The notes below the pieces were generated by a model. It was given only the letters and a program-made list of their open reading frames with translations. It searched no databases and was not told the origin of the DNA. A stretch of DNA of 64,000 nt, taken from contig DATIJT010000020.1 of assembly GCA_035478435.1 (NCBI GenBank), positions 38,116-102,115 of the forward strand, in the 5' to 3' direction. The position numbers and the translations under genes were made by a program. Shown here piece by piece: positions 32,228 to 39,686 of this stretch (position 1 is the stretch's first letter; the number at the start of each line of letters is the position of its first letter). The DNA is from DATLRC01 sp035478435. GTDB taxonomy: Bacteria; Patescibacteriota; Saccharimonadia; Saccharimonadales; UBA4665.

Positions 32228-33904
32228 TTACATCCCCATCATGCCACCGCCCATACCGCCTCCGGCGGGAGCAGCGGGTTCTTCTTTTGGCACGTCAACT
32301 ACTAGCGCGCCCATGGTCATGCTTGTTCCGGCAATACTGACGGCGTTTTGGATAGCTTCTTTGGTTACTCTAGTTGGGTCTACAATACCTGCAGCTTTTA
32401 AGTCCACTAGTTTGCTTGGGTCGTTCACATTCACTCCAAAACCGGGCTTAGCGGCCCGGATCTGCGGCAACCATTCATCTGGGTTTAGGCCTGAATTCAA
32501 TAGCAAAATACGGAATGGCTGCTCAAGAGCAATCTGCAGAAGTCTAGTGCCGTGCCGGCTGTCAACTTCATCGGCCCCTACGGCCATACCTAGCTTCAGG
32601 TTCATATCGTGAATCAGGTTTGCCAAGCTAATGAGCGTTACTCCGCCGCCCGGTACTACTCCTTCATCTAAGGCTGCCTTAACAGCATGGACGGCGTCGT
32701 CAACGCGGAATTTCTTTTCCTCGATCTCGGTTTCGGTAGCGCCACCAACTTTGATTACGGCCACTTTGCCCTGCAAGGCGGCACGTCGCTTTTCCAGATT
32801 CTCTTTATCGTATTCGCTGGTCGCAGCGGCAATTTGGGCATTGATCTGCTTGATCCGGGCGTTTATTTCGGCCGGGCTGCCACCGCCTTCGATGATGGTC
32901 GTTTCATCTTTGGTAACGATGACTTTGCGAGCCGAACCGACCATACTGAGTTCGGCCGTTTCAAAACTGTGGCCTAGATCATCGCTGATAACTTCGGCGC
33001 CGGTCAGGATGGCAATATCGTTCAGGATGTCTTTACGGCGGTCGCCAAAGGCCGGGGCTTTGATGGCGATGGTGTTAAAGACTCCCTTCAAACGGTTAAG
33101 GATCAGAGTCCCCAGCGCTTCGCCTTCTACGTCTTCGGCTATCAGCACTAGGTCTTTCTTGCCAGCTTGGGCTAATTTTTCGAGCAAGGGCAAAAATTCT
33201 TGGATGCTGCTGATTTTTTTGTCGGTAATTACTACGGCCGGCTTGTCATAAACGGCTTCCATGCGGGCCGGGTCGGTCACCATGTAGGGGCTAACAAAGC
33301 CGCGGTCGAAGGTAAAGCCTTCGACGACCTCAGCTTCAAGTGATAAGCCCTGCCCTTCTTCGACAGTTACGACACCGTCTTTACCGACTTTATCAATCAC
33401 GTCAGCAATCAAGTTGCCGATTTCAGAGTCTCCGGCCGAGATGGTAGCCACCTCGGCCACCCGGCTTTTTTTGCCCTGGATGTCTTCGCTCAATGACCCA
33501 AGTTTAGCCATGACGTCATGGGCGGCGGCTTCCAGGCCCTTGCGTAGCAGCATTGGGTTGTGGCCGGCGGCAATCAGTTTGTTGGCTTCGTTCAATATGT
33601 GGTAAGTCAGCACCGTTACAGTGGTGGTACCATCACCAGCCACATCGTTCATTTTGGAAGCAGCTTGTTTGATTAGTTCGGCGCCGACTTTGTAGCCTAG
33701 GGTTTCATCGTCCACATCGGCCAGTTCCACGCCTTTGGCGACTGTCACGCCGTCGTGCGTGACCGTCGGGTTGCCGTAAGTTTTGCTAATGACCACGTTG
33801 CGGCCTTTAGGACCCATGGTAGTCTTAACGGCGTTATATAAAATCTCGGCTCCGCCCAGTACGCGCTTGCGGGCGTCATCATCATAAAAAACTTTCTTTG
33901 CCAT
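32228..33904 (-). CDS. groEL: Chaperonin GroEL
   Basis: 558 residues: GPKGRNVVI and GDGTTT (ATP site) near the N-terminus, the apical domain, DEGVVPGGG late, and the glycine-methionine tail GGGMGGGMMGM. It forms the 14-mer folding chamber with GroES. It starts 11 bases after groES with GGGAG upstream, so it is co-expressed from the CIRCE-controlled promoter. Confidence 0.98.
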   Translation of the reverse strand: MAKKVFYDDDARKRVLGGAEILYNAVKTTMGPKGRNVVISKTYGNPTVTHDGVTVAKGVELADVDDETLGYKVGAELIKQAASKMNDVAGDGTTTVTVLTYHILNEANKLIAAGHNPMLLRKGLEAAAHDVMAKLGSLSEDIQGKKSRVAEVATISAGDSEIGNLIADVIDKVGKDGVVTVEEGQGLSLEAEVVEGFTFDRGFVSPYMVTDPARMEAVYDKPAVVITDKKISSIQEFLPLLEKLAQAGKKDLVLIAEDVEGEALGTLILNRLKGVFNTIAIKAPAFGDRRKDILNDIAILTGAEVISDDLGHSFETAELSMVGSARKVIVTKDETTIIEGGGSPAEINARIKQINAQIAAATSEYDKENLEKRRAALQGKVAVIKVGGATETEIEEKKFRVDDAVHAVKAALDEGVVPGGGVTLISLANLIHDMNLKLGMAVGADEVDSRHGTRLLQIALEQPFRILLLNSGLNPDEWLPQIRAAKPGFGVNVNDPSKLVDLKAAGIVDPTRVTKEAIQNAVSIAGTSMTMGALVVDVPKEEPAAPAGGGMGGGMMGM

Positions 33905-33915
33905 TCGTATCTCCC

Positions 33916-34182
33916 TTATTTAACGGTCGCTAAAATATCTTCTTCTTTGACTAATATATATTCGTCTTTGCCGACTTTGACTTCGGTTGTGCTATAGCTT
34001 TTGTAGACAATCCGGTCGCCTGGCTTAATTTCCCGGACGGCTTTGCCCACGGCCATAACTTTGGCGGTTTTAGGTTTTTCGGCGGCTTTTTCCGGCAAGT
34101 ATAGGCCGCTGGCCGTTTTGGTTTCGGCTTCTTCGCCCTGGGCAACAACATAGTCGCCAAGCGGCTGCAAAGGTACACTCAT
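33916..34182 (-). CDS. groES: Co-chaperonin GroES
   Basis: 88 residues, with the mobile loop TKTASGLYLP (about residues 20-29) and the roof-forming region YKSYSTTEVKVGKDEYILVKEEDIL. It caps GroEL. GGAGG lies 9 bases before the ATG. First gene of groES-groEL. Confidence 0.97.
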   Translation of the reverse strand: MSVPLQPLGDYVVAQGEEAETKTASGLYLPEKAAEKPKTAKVMAVGKAVREIKPGDRIVYKSYSTTEVKVGKDEYILVKEEDILATVK

Positions 34183-34218
34183 AAATCAACTCCTCCGTAC
34201 GTTAGACTTACATTTATG

Positions 34219-34287
34219 TTAGCACTTTAAGACCGAGAGTGCCAACTTTCAGCACCAATCATAGCCAAATTGCCCCGCCCCTGTCAA
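34219..34287 (-). promoter_or_regulatory. groES promoter with CIRCE element
   Basis: Minus strand -35 TTGACA (34282-34287), 18-base spacer, -10 TATGAT (34258-34263), then a CIRCE inverted repeat TTGGCACTC-N9-AAGTGCTAA (34219-34245). CIRCE is bound by the HrcA repressor, so heat-shock derepression is expected. HrcA itself is not in this window. Confidence 0.9.
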
Positions 34288-34292
34288 GGATT

Positions 34293-34376
34293 TCAATCTG
34301 TGAAGAGGATCTTTTCTATATCTTCTTCTGTTAAGCGAGCCTCATCTGGCAATCTAGAGCCAGGCTGATTAACCAT
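34293..34376 (-). CDS. Possible 27-residue leaderless peptide
   Basis: ATG follows a TAATAT box by 8 bases and the peptide ends LTEEDIEKILFTD, a plausible amphipathic helix. It lies upstream of groES and ends before the groES -35. No other support; could be chance. Confidence 0.3.
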   Translation of the reverse strand: MVNQPGSRLPDEARLTEEDIEKILFTD

Positions 34377-34457
34377 ACCTACATATATTATCATTTTTAC
34401 TCATTTTTGTAAAATTTATATCTGCTGGCGGTTTCGGAACTTGTATAATTAGTCCTA

Positions 34458-35315
34458 ATGTCTACAACCATTAACCGCACAGTCCTGATGTCCGGAGCTG
34501 ATTATTTTGGCGTCCTGGACCTTAACCCCTACTCGCATAACATCGGCGCGATAGATAAAACCAAAGTCACCCAGGAGTTTCTGGCCATTAAAGCCGCTAT
34601 TGAGCAAGCCGGCATAAAGGTCACTAAAGTTGACGCGCCGACCGGTTGCCAAGATGGCATATTTACGGCCAACTGGGGGCTTTGCCGCGGTGACACGGCG
34701 GTACTGTCCTATTTACCGGGGCCACGGCGTGCCGAACAAGCCTACGGCGAGAAAGTCCTGACAGATTTAGGTTTCCGGACCATCAAAGCGCCATACCGCT
34801 TCAGTGGCCAGGGCGATGCCTTGCCGTGTGGTGATTACCTTTTCATGGGCAGTAATTACCGAACTGATCCGCTAATGCAAGATTTTCTGGCCGACCAATT
34901 GGGCTATGAAGTAATCGGCCTGGAAACCGTGCCAGAACTTGATGAAAGCGGCCGGCCGGTGACTAATAAGCTTTCCGGTTGGCCAGATAGTTTCTTTTAC
35001 GACATAGACCTAGCCCTGTCTGTATTAACGCCTAACCTGATCGCCTGGTGCCCAGAAGCCTTTACCCTGCCCAGCCAGCAGAAAATCCGGGCCTTGCCGC
35101 TAGATAAAATTGAGGTTAGCTTGCAAGAGGCCGAAAACGGCTTTGCCTGTAACCTAGTTTCTACGGGAGAGATTGTGGTCATGGGCGCCCACGCGCCGGA
35201 ACTCAAAGCCGCCATTGAAGCCAAGGGGTTGAAAACTATCACTCCAGAGGTAACTGAACTTGGCAAAGGCGGCGGCTACATTCGCTGCACCACGCTGACT
35301 TTAGACAACGATTAA
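34458..35315 (+). CDS. Amidinotransferase/DDAH-fold protein with altered catalytic His
   Basis: 285 residues of the guanidine-modifying fold. Seen: N-terminal NPYSHNIGAID, CQDGIFTANWGL (about residues 63-74), and the C-terminal GGGYIRCTTLTL with the expected nucleophilic cysteine (about 277). Family members hydrolyse arginine or methylarginine. The motif that normally reads FYHLD appears as FFYDIDLALSVL, so the catalytic His seems replaced by Asp. The reaction may therefore differ or be lost. TATAAT (34444-34449) ends 8 bases before the ATG. Confidence 0.82.
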   Translation: MSTTINRTVLMSGADYFGVLDLNPYSHNIGAIDKTKVTQEFLAIKAAIEQAGIKVTKVDAPTGCQDGIFTANWGLCRGDTAVLSYLPGPRRAEQAYGEKVLTDLGFRTIKAPYRFSGQGDALPCGDYLFMGSNYRTDPLMQDFLADQLGYEVIGLETVPELDESGRPVTNKLSGWPDSFFYDIDLALSVLTPNLIAWCPEAFTLPSQQKIRALPLDKIEVSLQEAENGFACNLVSTGEIVVMGAHAPELKAAIEAKGLKTITPEVTELGKGGGYIRCTTLTLDND

Positions 35316-35320
35316 TTGAT

Positions 35321-35794
35321 CTAAGTTTCAGGACCTTGGCTATAGCTGTTGGCAGTAGTCAAATCCAAAAAATACTGAGGCGCGTATTGAAGACGGGACA
35401 CCCCTGCATCTTGGCCTTTATATCTGAAGACTAGGAGAGCGCCGTGTGCCTCCGCCACCATGGATAGGGCTACTATAGAGCCTAATAAATCGCCTTCATC
35501 ATCCCCCAGGTATTCGATAGGCACGAAGGCATTTTTCGTATCGCCCTTCTTGAAACAGGCAATCCTGTCTCGGATCTCGAAAGCGTGGTCATATAGTAAA
35601 AACAAACCTGGCATTTCATCACTAACGCAGAGATCAAGAGCCGCCGCACGCGGGTCAGTGAATTTACTCAGCTCCGCCTCGTCTTGTTTGATCGCCACTA
35701 AAGATCCAAATAGTCTTCTAACTCGAACTGGGTCAAGAGATGCTTGAATCTCGGGCCTAGGACCAAAATCAAAATCAAATCTAACTTCGCCCAT
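35321..35794 (-). CDS. Hypothetical protein, 157 aa
   Basis: MGEVRFDFDFG is taken as the start. AAGGA lies 9 bases upstream, and a consensus promoter (TTGACA 35842-35847, 16-base spacer, TATAAT 35820-35825) precedes it; the frame stays open into the MurE-like gene but that part is antisense-like noise. Soluble; no motif recognised. Well-expressed by its promoter. Confidence 0.68.
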   Translation of the reverse strand: MGEVRFDFDFGPRPEIQASLDPVRVRRLFGSLVAIKQDEAELSKFTDPRAAALDLCVSDEMPGLFLLYDHAFEIRDRIACFKKGDTKNAFVPIEYLGDDEGDLLGSIVALSMVAEAHGALLVFRYKGQDAGVSRLQYAPQYFLDLTTANSYSQGPET

Positions 35795-35819
35795 CGTGAG
35801 GTTTCCTTTAACACAAATT

Positions 35820-35847
35820 ATTATACAATAAGCTACTGCTGTGTCAA
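35820..35847 (-). promoter_or_regulatory. Consensus sigma-70 promoter for 35321-35794
   Basis: TTGACA, 16-base spacer, TATAAT on the minus strand; leader about 20 bases with AAGGA. Confidence 0.8.
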
Positions 35848-35870
35848 GTCTTGCTTCTGATTTTCCCGAT

Positions 35871-37175
35871 TTATCTCTGATCGAGAGATTTAAGAGCTTG
35901 GCGAGTGGTGCCGATTTCGGCCCAGGGGTGTTCGCCATCGGCGCGCTCAATGGTCTTTTCGTGCCCTTTACCCAGCAGCAGCACGGTGTCGCCCTTGCTG
36001 GCACGGTTAAGGGTAAATTTGATTGCTTCAGTCCTGTCGTGTACCAAAAACAGGTCTTTACCCCTGACCTTTCCTGTTTTTTCAGCGCCGGCGGCAATCT
36101 GATTCATGATTTCTTGTCCGTCAACATCACGGTCGTCTTCTTCAGTCACAATTACTTCGTCGCAGTATTCGCCGGCCAGCTCGCCCTGCACCGCCCGCTT
36201 AGCTTCGTCGCGCCGACCGGCCGAACCGAACATAGCTATCAGCTTGCCTTTTACTACCGGCTTAAGATCTTTAAATAACTTCTCAAAACTATCGGGCGTG
36301 TGGGCAAAGTCGACAATTACATCGAAGTTTTGGCCTTCGTCTATGCGTGTCATCCGGCCTTCAACGCCTTCCAGCGCGGCGATGCCTTTTTCGATTTGCT
36401 CTTTACTAAGACCAAGTACGTGGCCCACGCCGACTGCCGCCAGGGAGTTATAAACATTGAAGCTACCGGGAATTTTACAACTTATTTCGTATTTCGCATC
36501 TTGTATTTCAGCAGTGTAGCTAACGCCGGCCGGGGATAATTTGACGTTACTGGCGCTCAAATCCCCCTTGCCTACCCCGTATAAAACCGGGTTGCGGATG
36601 TCGCCGGCAAACAATTTAGCGCTGGGGTCTTCAGCGTTGATGATGCCGGTACGCAAACCTTTTCGGTTACGATTGGCCAATTTAAACAGCTTGCGCTTGG
36701 CATCCCGGTAGCGCTCAAACGTCCGGTGATAATCCAGGTGTTCGTGCGTGACGTTCGTCATCACCGCCACCGAATACGGTATGCCCCAGACACGGTTTTG
36801 GGCCAGCGCGTGGCTGGTGGTTTCCAGCACCAGCCACTCTACCCCCTGTTTTTTCATCCACTTCAGGCGCTGCATCAGTTCCGGTACGCTGACATTCGTC
36901 ATGTGGTGGACTTGGGGTTTGATTTCCGCGCCCACGCCATAGCCAACCGTCGTCATCAGCCCAACTTTGTAGCCGGCCTCGTGTAGCATGCGGTGGATCA
37001 GAAAACAGGTCGAAGTCTTGCCGTTCGTACCCGTTACGCCGATCACTTTCAGCCCCCTGCCCGGGAAACCGTTAATCGTATTTAACAAAACTGCCTCTGC
37101 CAAGTGCCCATACGGCTCGATGGCCGGAAATAAGCCAGCAGGAATAAACTTCTTCACAATTGATCGTAAACCCAT
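35871..37175 (-). CDS. MurE-like Mur ligase lacking the N-terminal UMP-binding domain
   Basis: 434 residues. Central ATPase domain with P-loop GVTGTNGKTST (about residues 43-53), ETTSHALAQNR, TNVTHEHLDYH and carbamylated-lysine region RDAKRKLF; C-terminal domain with GSAGRRDEAKR and LLLGKGHE. Usual MurE has about 100 residues before the P-loop; here only about 42. The diamino-acid specificity motif DNPR reads EEDDRD, so the amino acid added to the peptidoglycan stem is uncertain. Start at 37175 because TATACT is 7 bases upstream. Confidence 0.85.
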   Translation of the reverse strand: MGLRSIVKKFIPAGLFPAIEPYGHLAEAVLLNTINGFPGRGLKVIGVTGTNGKTSTCFLIHRMLHEAGYKVGLMTTVGYGVGAEIKPQVHHMTNVSVPELMQRLKWMKKQGVEWLVLETTSHALAQNRVWGIPYSVAVMTNVTHEHLDYHRTFERYRDAKRKLFKLANRNRKGLRTGIINAEDPSAKLFAGDIRNPVLYGVGKGDLSASNVKLSPAGVSYTAEIQDAKYEISCKIPGSFNVYNSLAAVGVGHVLGLSKEQIEKGIAALEGVEGRMTRIDEGQNFDVIVDFAHTPDSFEKLFKDLKPVVKGKLIAMFGSAGRRDEAKRAVQGELAGEYCDEVIVTEEDDRDVDGQEIMNQIAAGAEKTGKVRGKDLFLVHDRTEAIKFTLNRASKGDTVLLLGKGHEKTIERADGEHPWAEIGTTRQALKSLDQR

Positions 37176-37198
37176 GGTCTTTAGTATACTGTAATCTG
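37176..37198. promoter_or_regulatory. Palindromic bidirectional -10 element for MurE-like gene and tsaD
   Basis: AGTATACT (37183-37190) reads as TATACT on both strands. The plus-strand copy ends 8 bases before the tsaD ATG; the minus-strand copy ends 7 bases before the MurE-like ATG. Only 23 bases separate the two start codons. Confidence 0.8.
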
Positions 37199-38302
37199 AT
37201 GAAAATTCTTGGGATTGAAACCAGTTGCGATGAGACAGCCGCCGCCGTTGTGGAGTTGCACCAGGACGGACCCGGTGCAAAACTGCTGTCAAATGTGGTG
37301 GCTTCTTCGATGGATTTGCATGCCAAATACGGTGGTATCGTCCCGGAGATTGCCGCCCGCAGCCATATTGAAGCCATTTTACCCGTCATAACCGAAGCGC
37401 TAGAGACAGCTAATTCTACTTGGGAGGATATAGACGCGATCGCCGTCACTTATGGTGCTGGGCTAGGTGGCAGCCTGCTGATCGGCGTACTCACTGCCCG
37501 CACTCTGGCAATTGCCCATCAAAAACCTCTCTATGCCATTAATCATGTCGAGGGCCATGTCTATGCTAATTTCATAACCGAAACTTCCCTGCCCGGTTAT
37601 CAACTACTTTCAGCTATCCCAAGCTTTCCTATGTTGGCAGTTATACTTTCCGGTAAGCACAGCCAACTAGTTATCTTTCGTAACCACTTCGATTACACCT
37701 TGCTCGGCGAAACCTTTGATGATGCCATAGGTGAAGCTTTCGATAAAGTAGCCAAAATGCTCGGTCTGCCCTACCCCGGCGGCCCTTCGGTCGCCAAAGC
37801 CGCCGCGGATGGTAACCCTGCTGCTTACAAGCTGCCTAAGGCCAAGATGGGTAAATACGACTTCAGCTTTTCCGGCCTCAAAACAGCCGTTCTAAGGCTA
37901 GCACAAGCGGAAATCGGGGAAAGTTACGATTTCCCCTCTACAAAGCTGCCAGAGCGGCTCAGCGGCGTCCAGAAAGCCAACATTGCCGCCAGCTTCCAGC
38001 GAGTAGCCATTGAAACCATTGTCGACAAAGCCAAGCTGGCTTACGAAGAGTTTAACCCCAAAAGCGTTGTTATCGCCGGTGGCGTGGCCGCCAGCCAGGA
38101 GTTAAGACGTCAATTAACAGAGGCACTCCCCCGCCTGTCTGGCCGACAGGACGGACAGGCCTTGCCCATCGAATATCCCGATATCAAACTCTGCACCGAC
38201 AACGGCGCCATGATAGCTACTCTTGCCTGCTTCAAGGCTATGATGGGTCAGCCCCTCGCTGATCCTTACACCCTAGATATTGTGACTAATCTAAGTATGT
38301 AA
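37199..38302 (+). CDS. tsaD: tRNA N6-threonylcarbamoyladenosine transferase subunit TsaD
   Basis: 367 residues. ILGIETSCDETAAAV (residues 3-17), the metal-binding INHVEGHVYANF (about 111-122), GEAFDKVAKMLGLPYPGGP, VIAGGVAAS and CTDNGAMIA all match TsaD. It transfers threonylcarbamoyl to A37 of ANN-decoding tRNAs. A short insertion GRQDGQ near residue 316 is encoded by an imperfect palindrome (38133-38160). TATACT is 8 bases before the ATG. Confidence 0.96.
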   Translation: MKILGIETSCDETAAAVVELHQDGPGAKLLSNVVASSMDLHAKYGGIVPEIAARSHIEAILPVITEALETANSTWEDIDAIAVTYGAGLGGSLLIGVLTARTLAIAHQKPLYAINHVEGHVYANFITETSLPGYQLLSAIPSFPMLAVILSGKHSQLVIFRNHFDYTLLGETFDDAIGEAFDKVAKMLGLPYPGGPSVAKAAADGNPAAYKLPKAKMGKYDFSFSGLKTAVLRLAQAEIGESYDFPSTKLPERLSGVQKANIAASFQRVAIETIVDKAKLAYEEFNPKSVVIAGGVAASQELRRQLTEALPRLSGRQDGQALPIEYPDIKLCTDNGAMIATLACFKAMMGQPLADPYTLDIVTNLSM

Positions 38303-38306
38303 TTAT

Positions 38307-39608
38307 TTAATCTAATTTACTAAAAATATATACGCCCTTTCGCTTAGCTGCTCTAAGCTGAGCTTCACTGCCTTTAGTTAATTTTTTAAGCTGTCTCATT
38401 AGAGCACTTGGATGAATAATGTAACCATTTTTCTCCATCAACCCTGATAGATCTTCGGCTGAAAACTCTTGCTTGGGTAACCTTTCGAAGAGAGCAGCTA
38501 AACTAGACTGTATATCTTGCTTTGCTACCGGATTCACGTAACGTGAATTAGAGTAACACTTTAGAAGCAGGGCCTTCACTGCCTCTGGATCATTCTTTAT
38601 ATTTGCCGCTAATTGGCGGCCTCGTTCCAGAACTGATGAATCCAATGTTTGTAAGCCTTCTAATATTTCCACTATCTCTCTAAACATTCCTCTTTGTGCA
38701 GGCCCAACTTTTAGATGCGAGAAATCCTTGACAGGTACTGGCGCGACTTCCCTCTTTAGAATTCCTTTTTTTACCAATTGCTTTAAGGAAAAGTGAACTT
38801 GTGCGTTGAAGTCATTGACACCTACCATACCTAATGACTTGAAATGCTCCCGCACCTCGTCAGTTGTAAGATAATTTTCACCCCTTGCCTGTTTGAGCTT
38901 AACTAGTTCTAGTAATGTGGCCGGGAAGCTTCCGTCAACTGGCCAGCGAGTGCCCAGAGTGGTTAGATTAGAAGAAGCAATTATGAAAACAGGAGCTCGT
39001 TTATTGTCAACCGCCTCATAAGCTATGTGGCCAGCAGCACTTAAGTAATCTAAAGGTAAAGTTAGACTTGTCTCGTCCACCCCTGCTTGTCTGCTGAGCT
39101 CCGCTTTCGTCATACCGGTGCTTGCATTAGCTAGTACACGGTATAGCTTGAGGCGAGTGGCCGCGCTGCGGACTCCCCCCGTGCTTTGAGTTGAACCAAA
39201 TATTTCTCTTAATGAAACATCAGGCCACCGTAAGGAAAAGTCTAATAGCAAGCCTACAACAGCATCGCCTACTTGCTCGCCCATGCTTGTTTTTTCAAAT
39301 TCTAGCGGGCCAGTATCGTTTGTTCTAGTTACTAAGTCAGCCTGCTCGAATGACTGCTTACAGTAACGAATATGAAGTGTCACTGCTCCTTCAAAGACTG
39401 GCTCCCCTCCTTGTGCCTCTATAAAACACCTACGTAAAGCAGCTTGGCCATAAGAAGTGTGAGACTCCATAAGTAAAAATGTCATTGCCTTGCCTTCATG
39501 GTTCCCAACAGCCGCCAGTAAGTTACCAAGTTGTTCATCGCTTAGGGGTTCATGAAGTGGAGTTGTTTCATGTGAAGGAAGTGCAATCTGCGTTTGTGAT
39601 TCTGGCAT
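38307..39608 (-). CDS. Multi-winged-helix DNA-binding-like protein
   Basis: 433 residues. A clear winged-helix segment appears at about 150-205 (RLKLYRVLANASTGMTKAELSRQAGVDETSLTLPL...). Another likely one is at about 235-285 (ARGENYLTTDEVREHFKSLG...LKQLVKKGILKRE), and helical repeats follow, with a basic C-terminus. No catalytic motif. Most probably a transcription regulator or DNA-organising protein. It is divergent from valS with a 78-base gap, so control of either gene is possible. Confidence 0.65.
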   Translation of the reverse strand: MPESQTQIALPSHETTPLHEPLSDEQLGNLLAAVGNHEGKAMTFLLMESHTSYGQAALRRCFIEAQGGEPVFEGAVTLHIRYCKQSFEQADLVTRTNDTGPLEFEKTSMGEQVGDAVVGLLLDFSLRWPDVSLREIFGSTQSTGGVRSAATRLKLYRVLANASTGMTKAELSRQAGVDETSLTLPLDYLSAAGHIAYEAVDNKRAPVFIIASSNLTTLGTRWPVDGSFPATLLELVKLKQARGENYLTTDEVREHFKSLGMVGVNDFNAQVHFSLKQLVKKGILKREVAPVPVKDFSHLKVGPAQRGMFREIVEILEGLQTLDSSVLERGRQLAANIKNDPEAVKALLLKCYSNSRYVNPVAKQDIQSSLAALFERLPKQEFSAEDLSGLMEKNGYIIHPSALMRQLKKLTKGSEAQLRAAKRKGVYIFSKLD

Positions 39609-39686
39609 AATTATTTCACAATATCATATTTTTTCTGTTTTGTCTAGTTTCGTGAACTGTTAGAGAGTTGGTATGATTAAGTTTGT

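Noticed and set aside
32631..33251. 206-codon plus-strand ORF inside groEL
   Set aside because: Shadow of groEL; Ser-rich composition typical of antisense reading.
35795..36097. N-terminal extension of the 35321 gene
   Set aside because: Antisense to the MurE-like gene; a consensus promoter and ribosome site lie just upstream of the shorter start.
37176..37292. Longer N-terminus for the MurE-like gene, starting at 37292
   Set aside because: It would overlap tsaD coding sequence and place the promoter inside the gene; residues look unrelated to Mur ligases.
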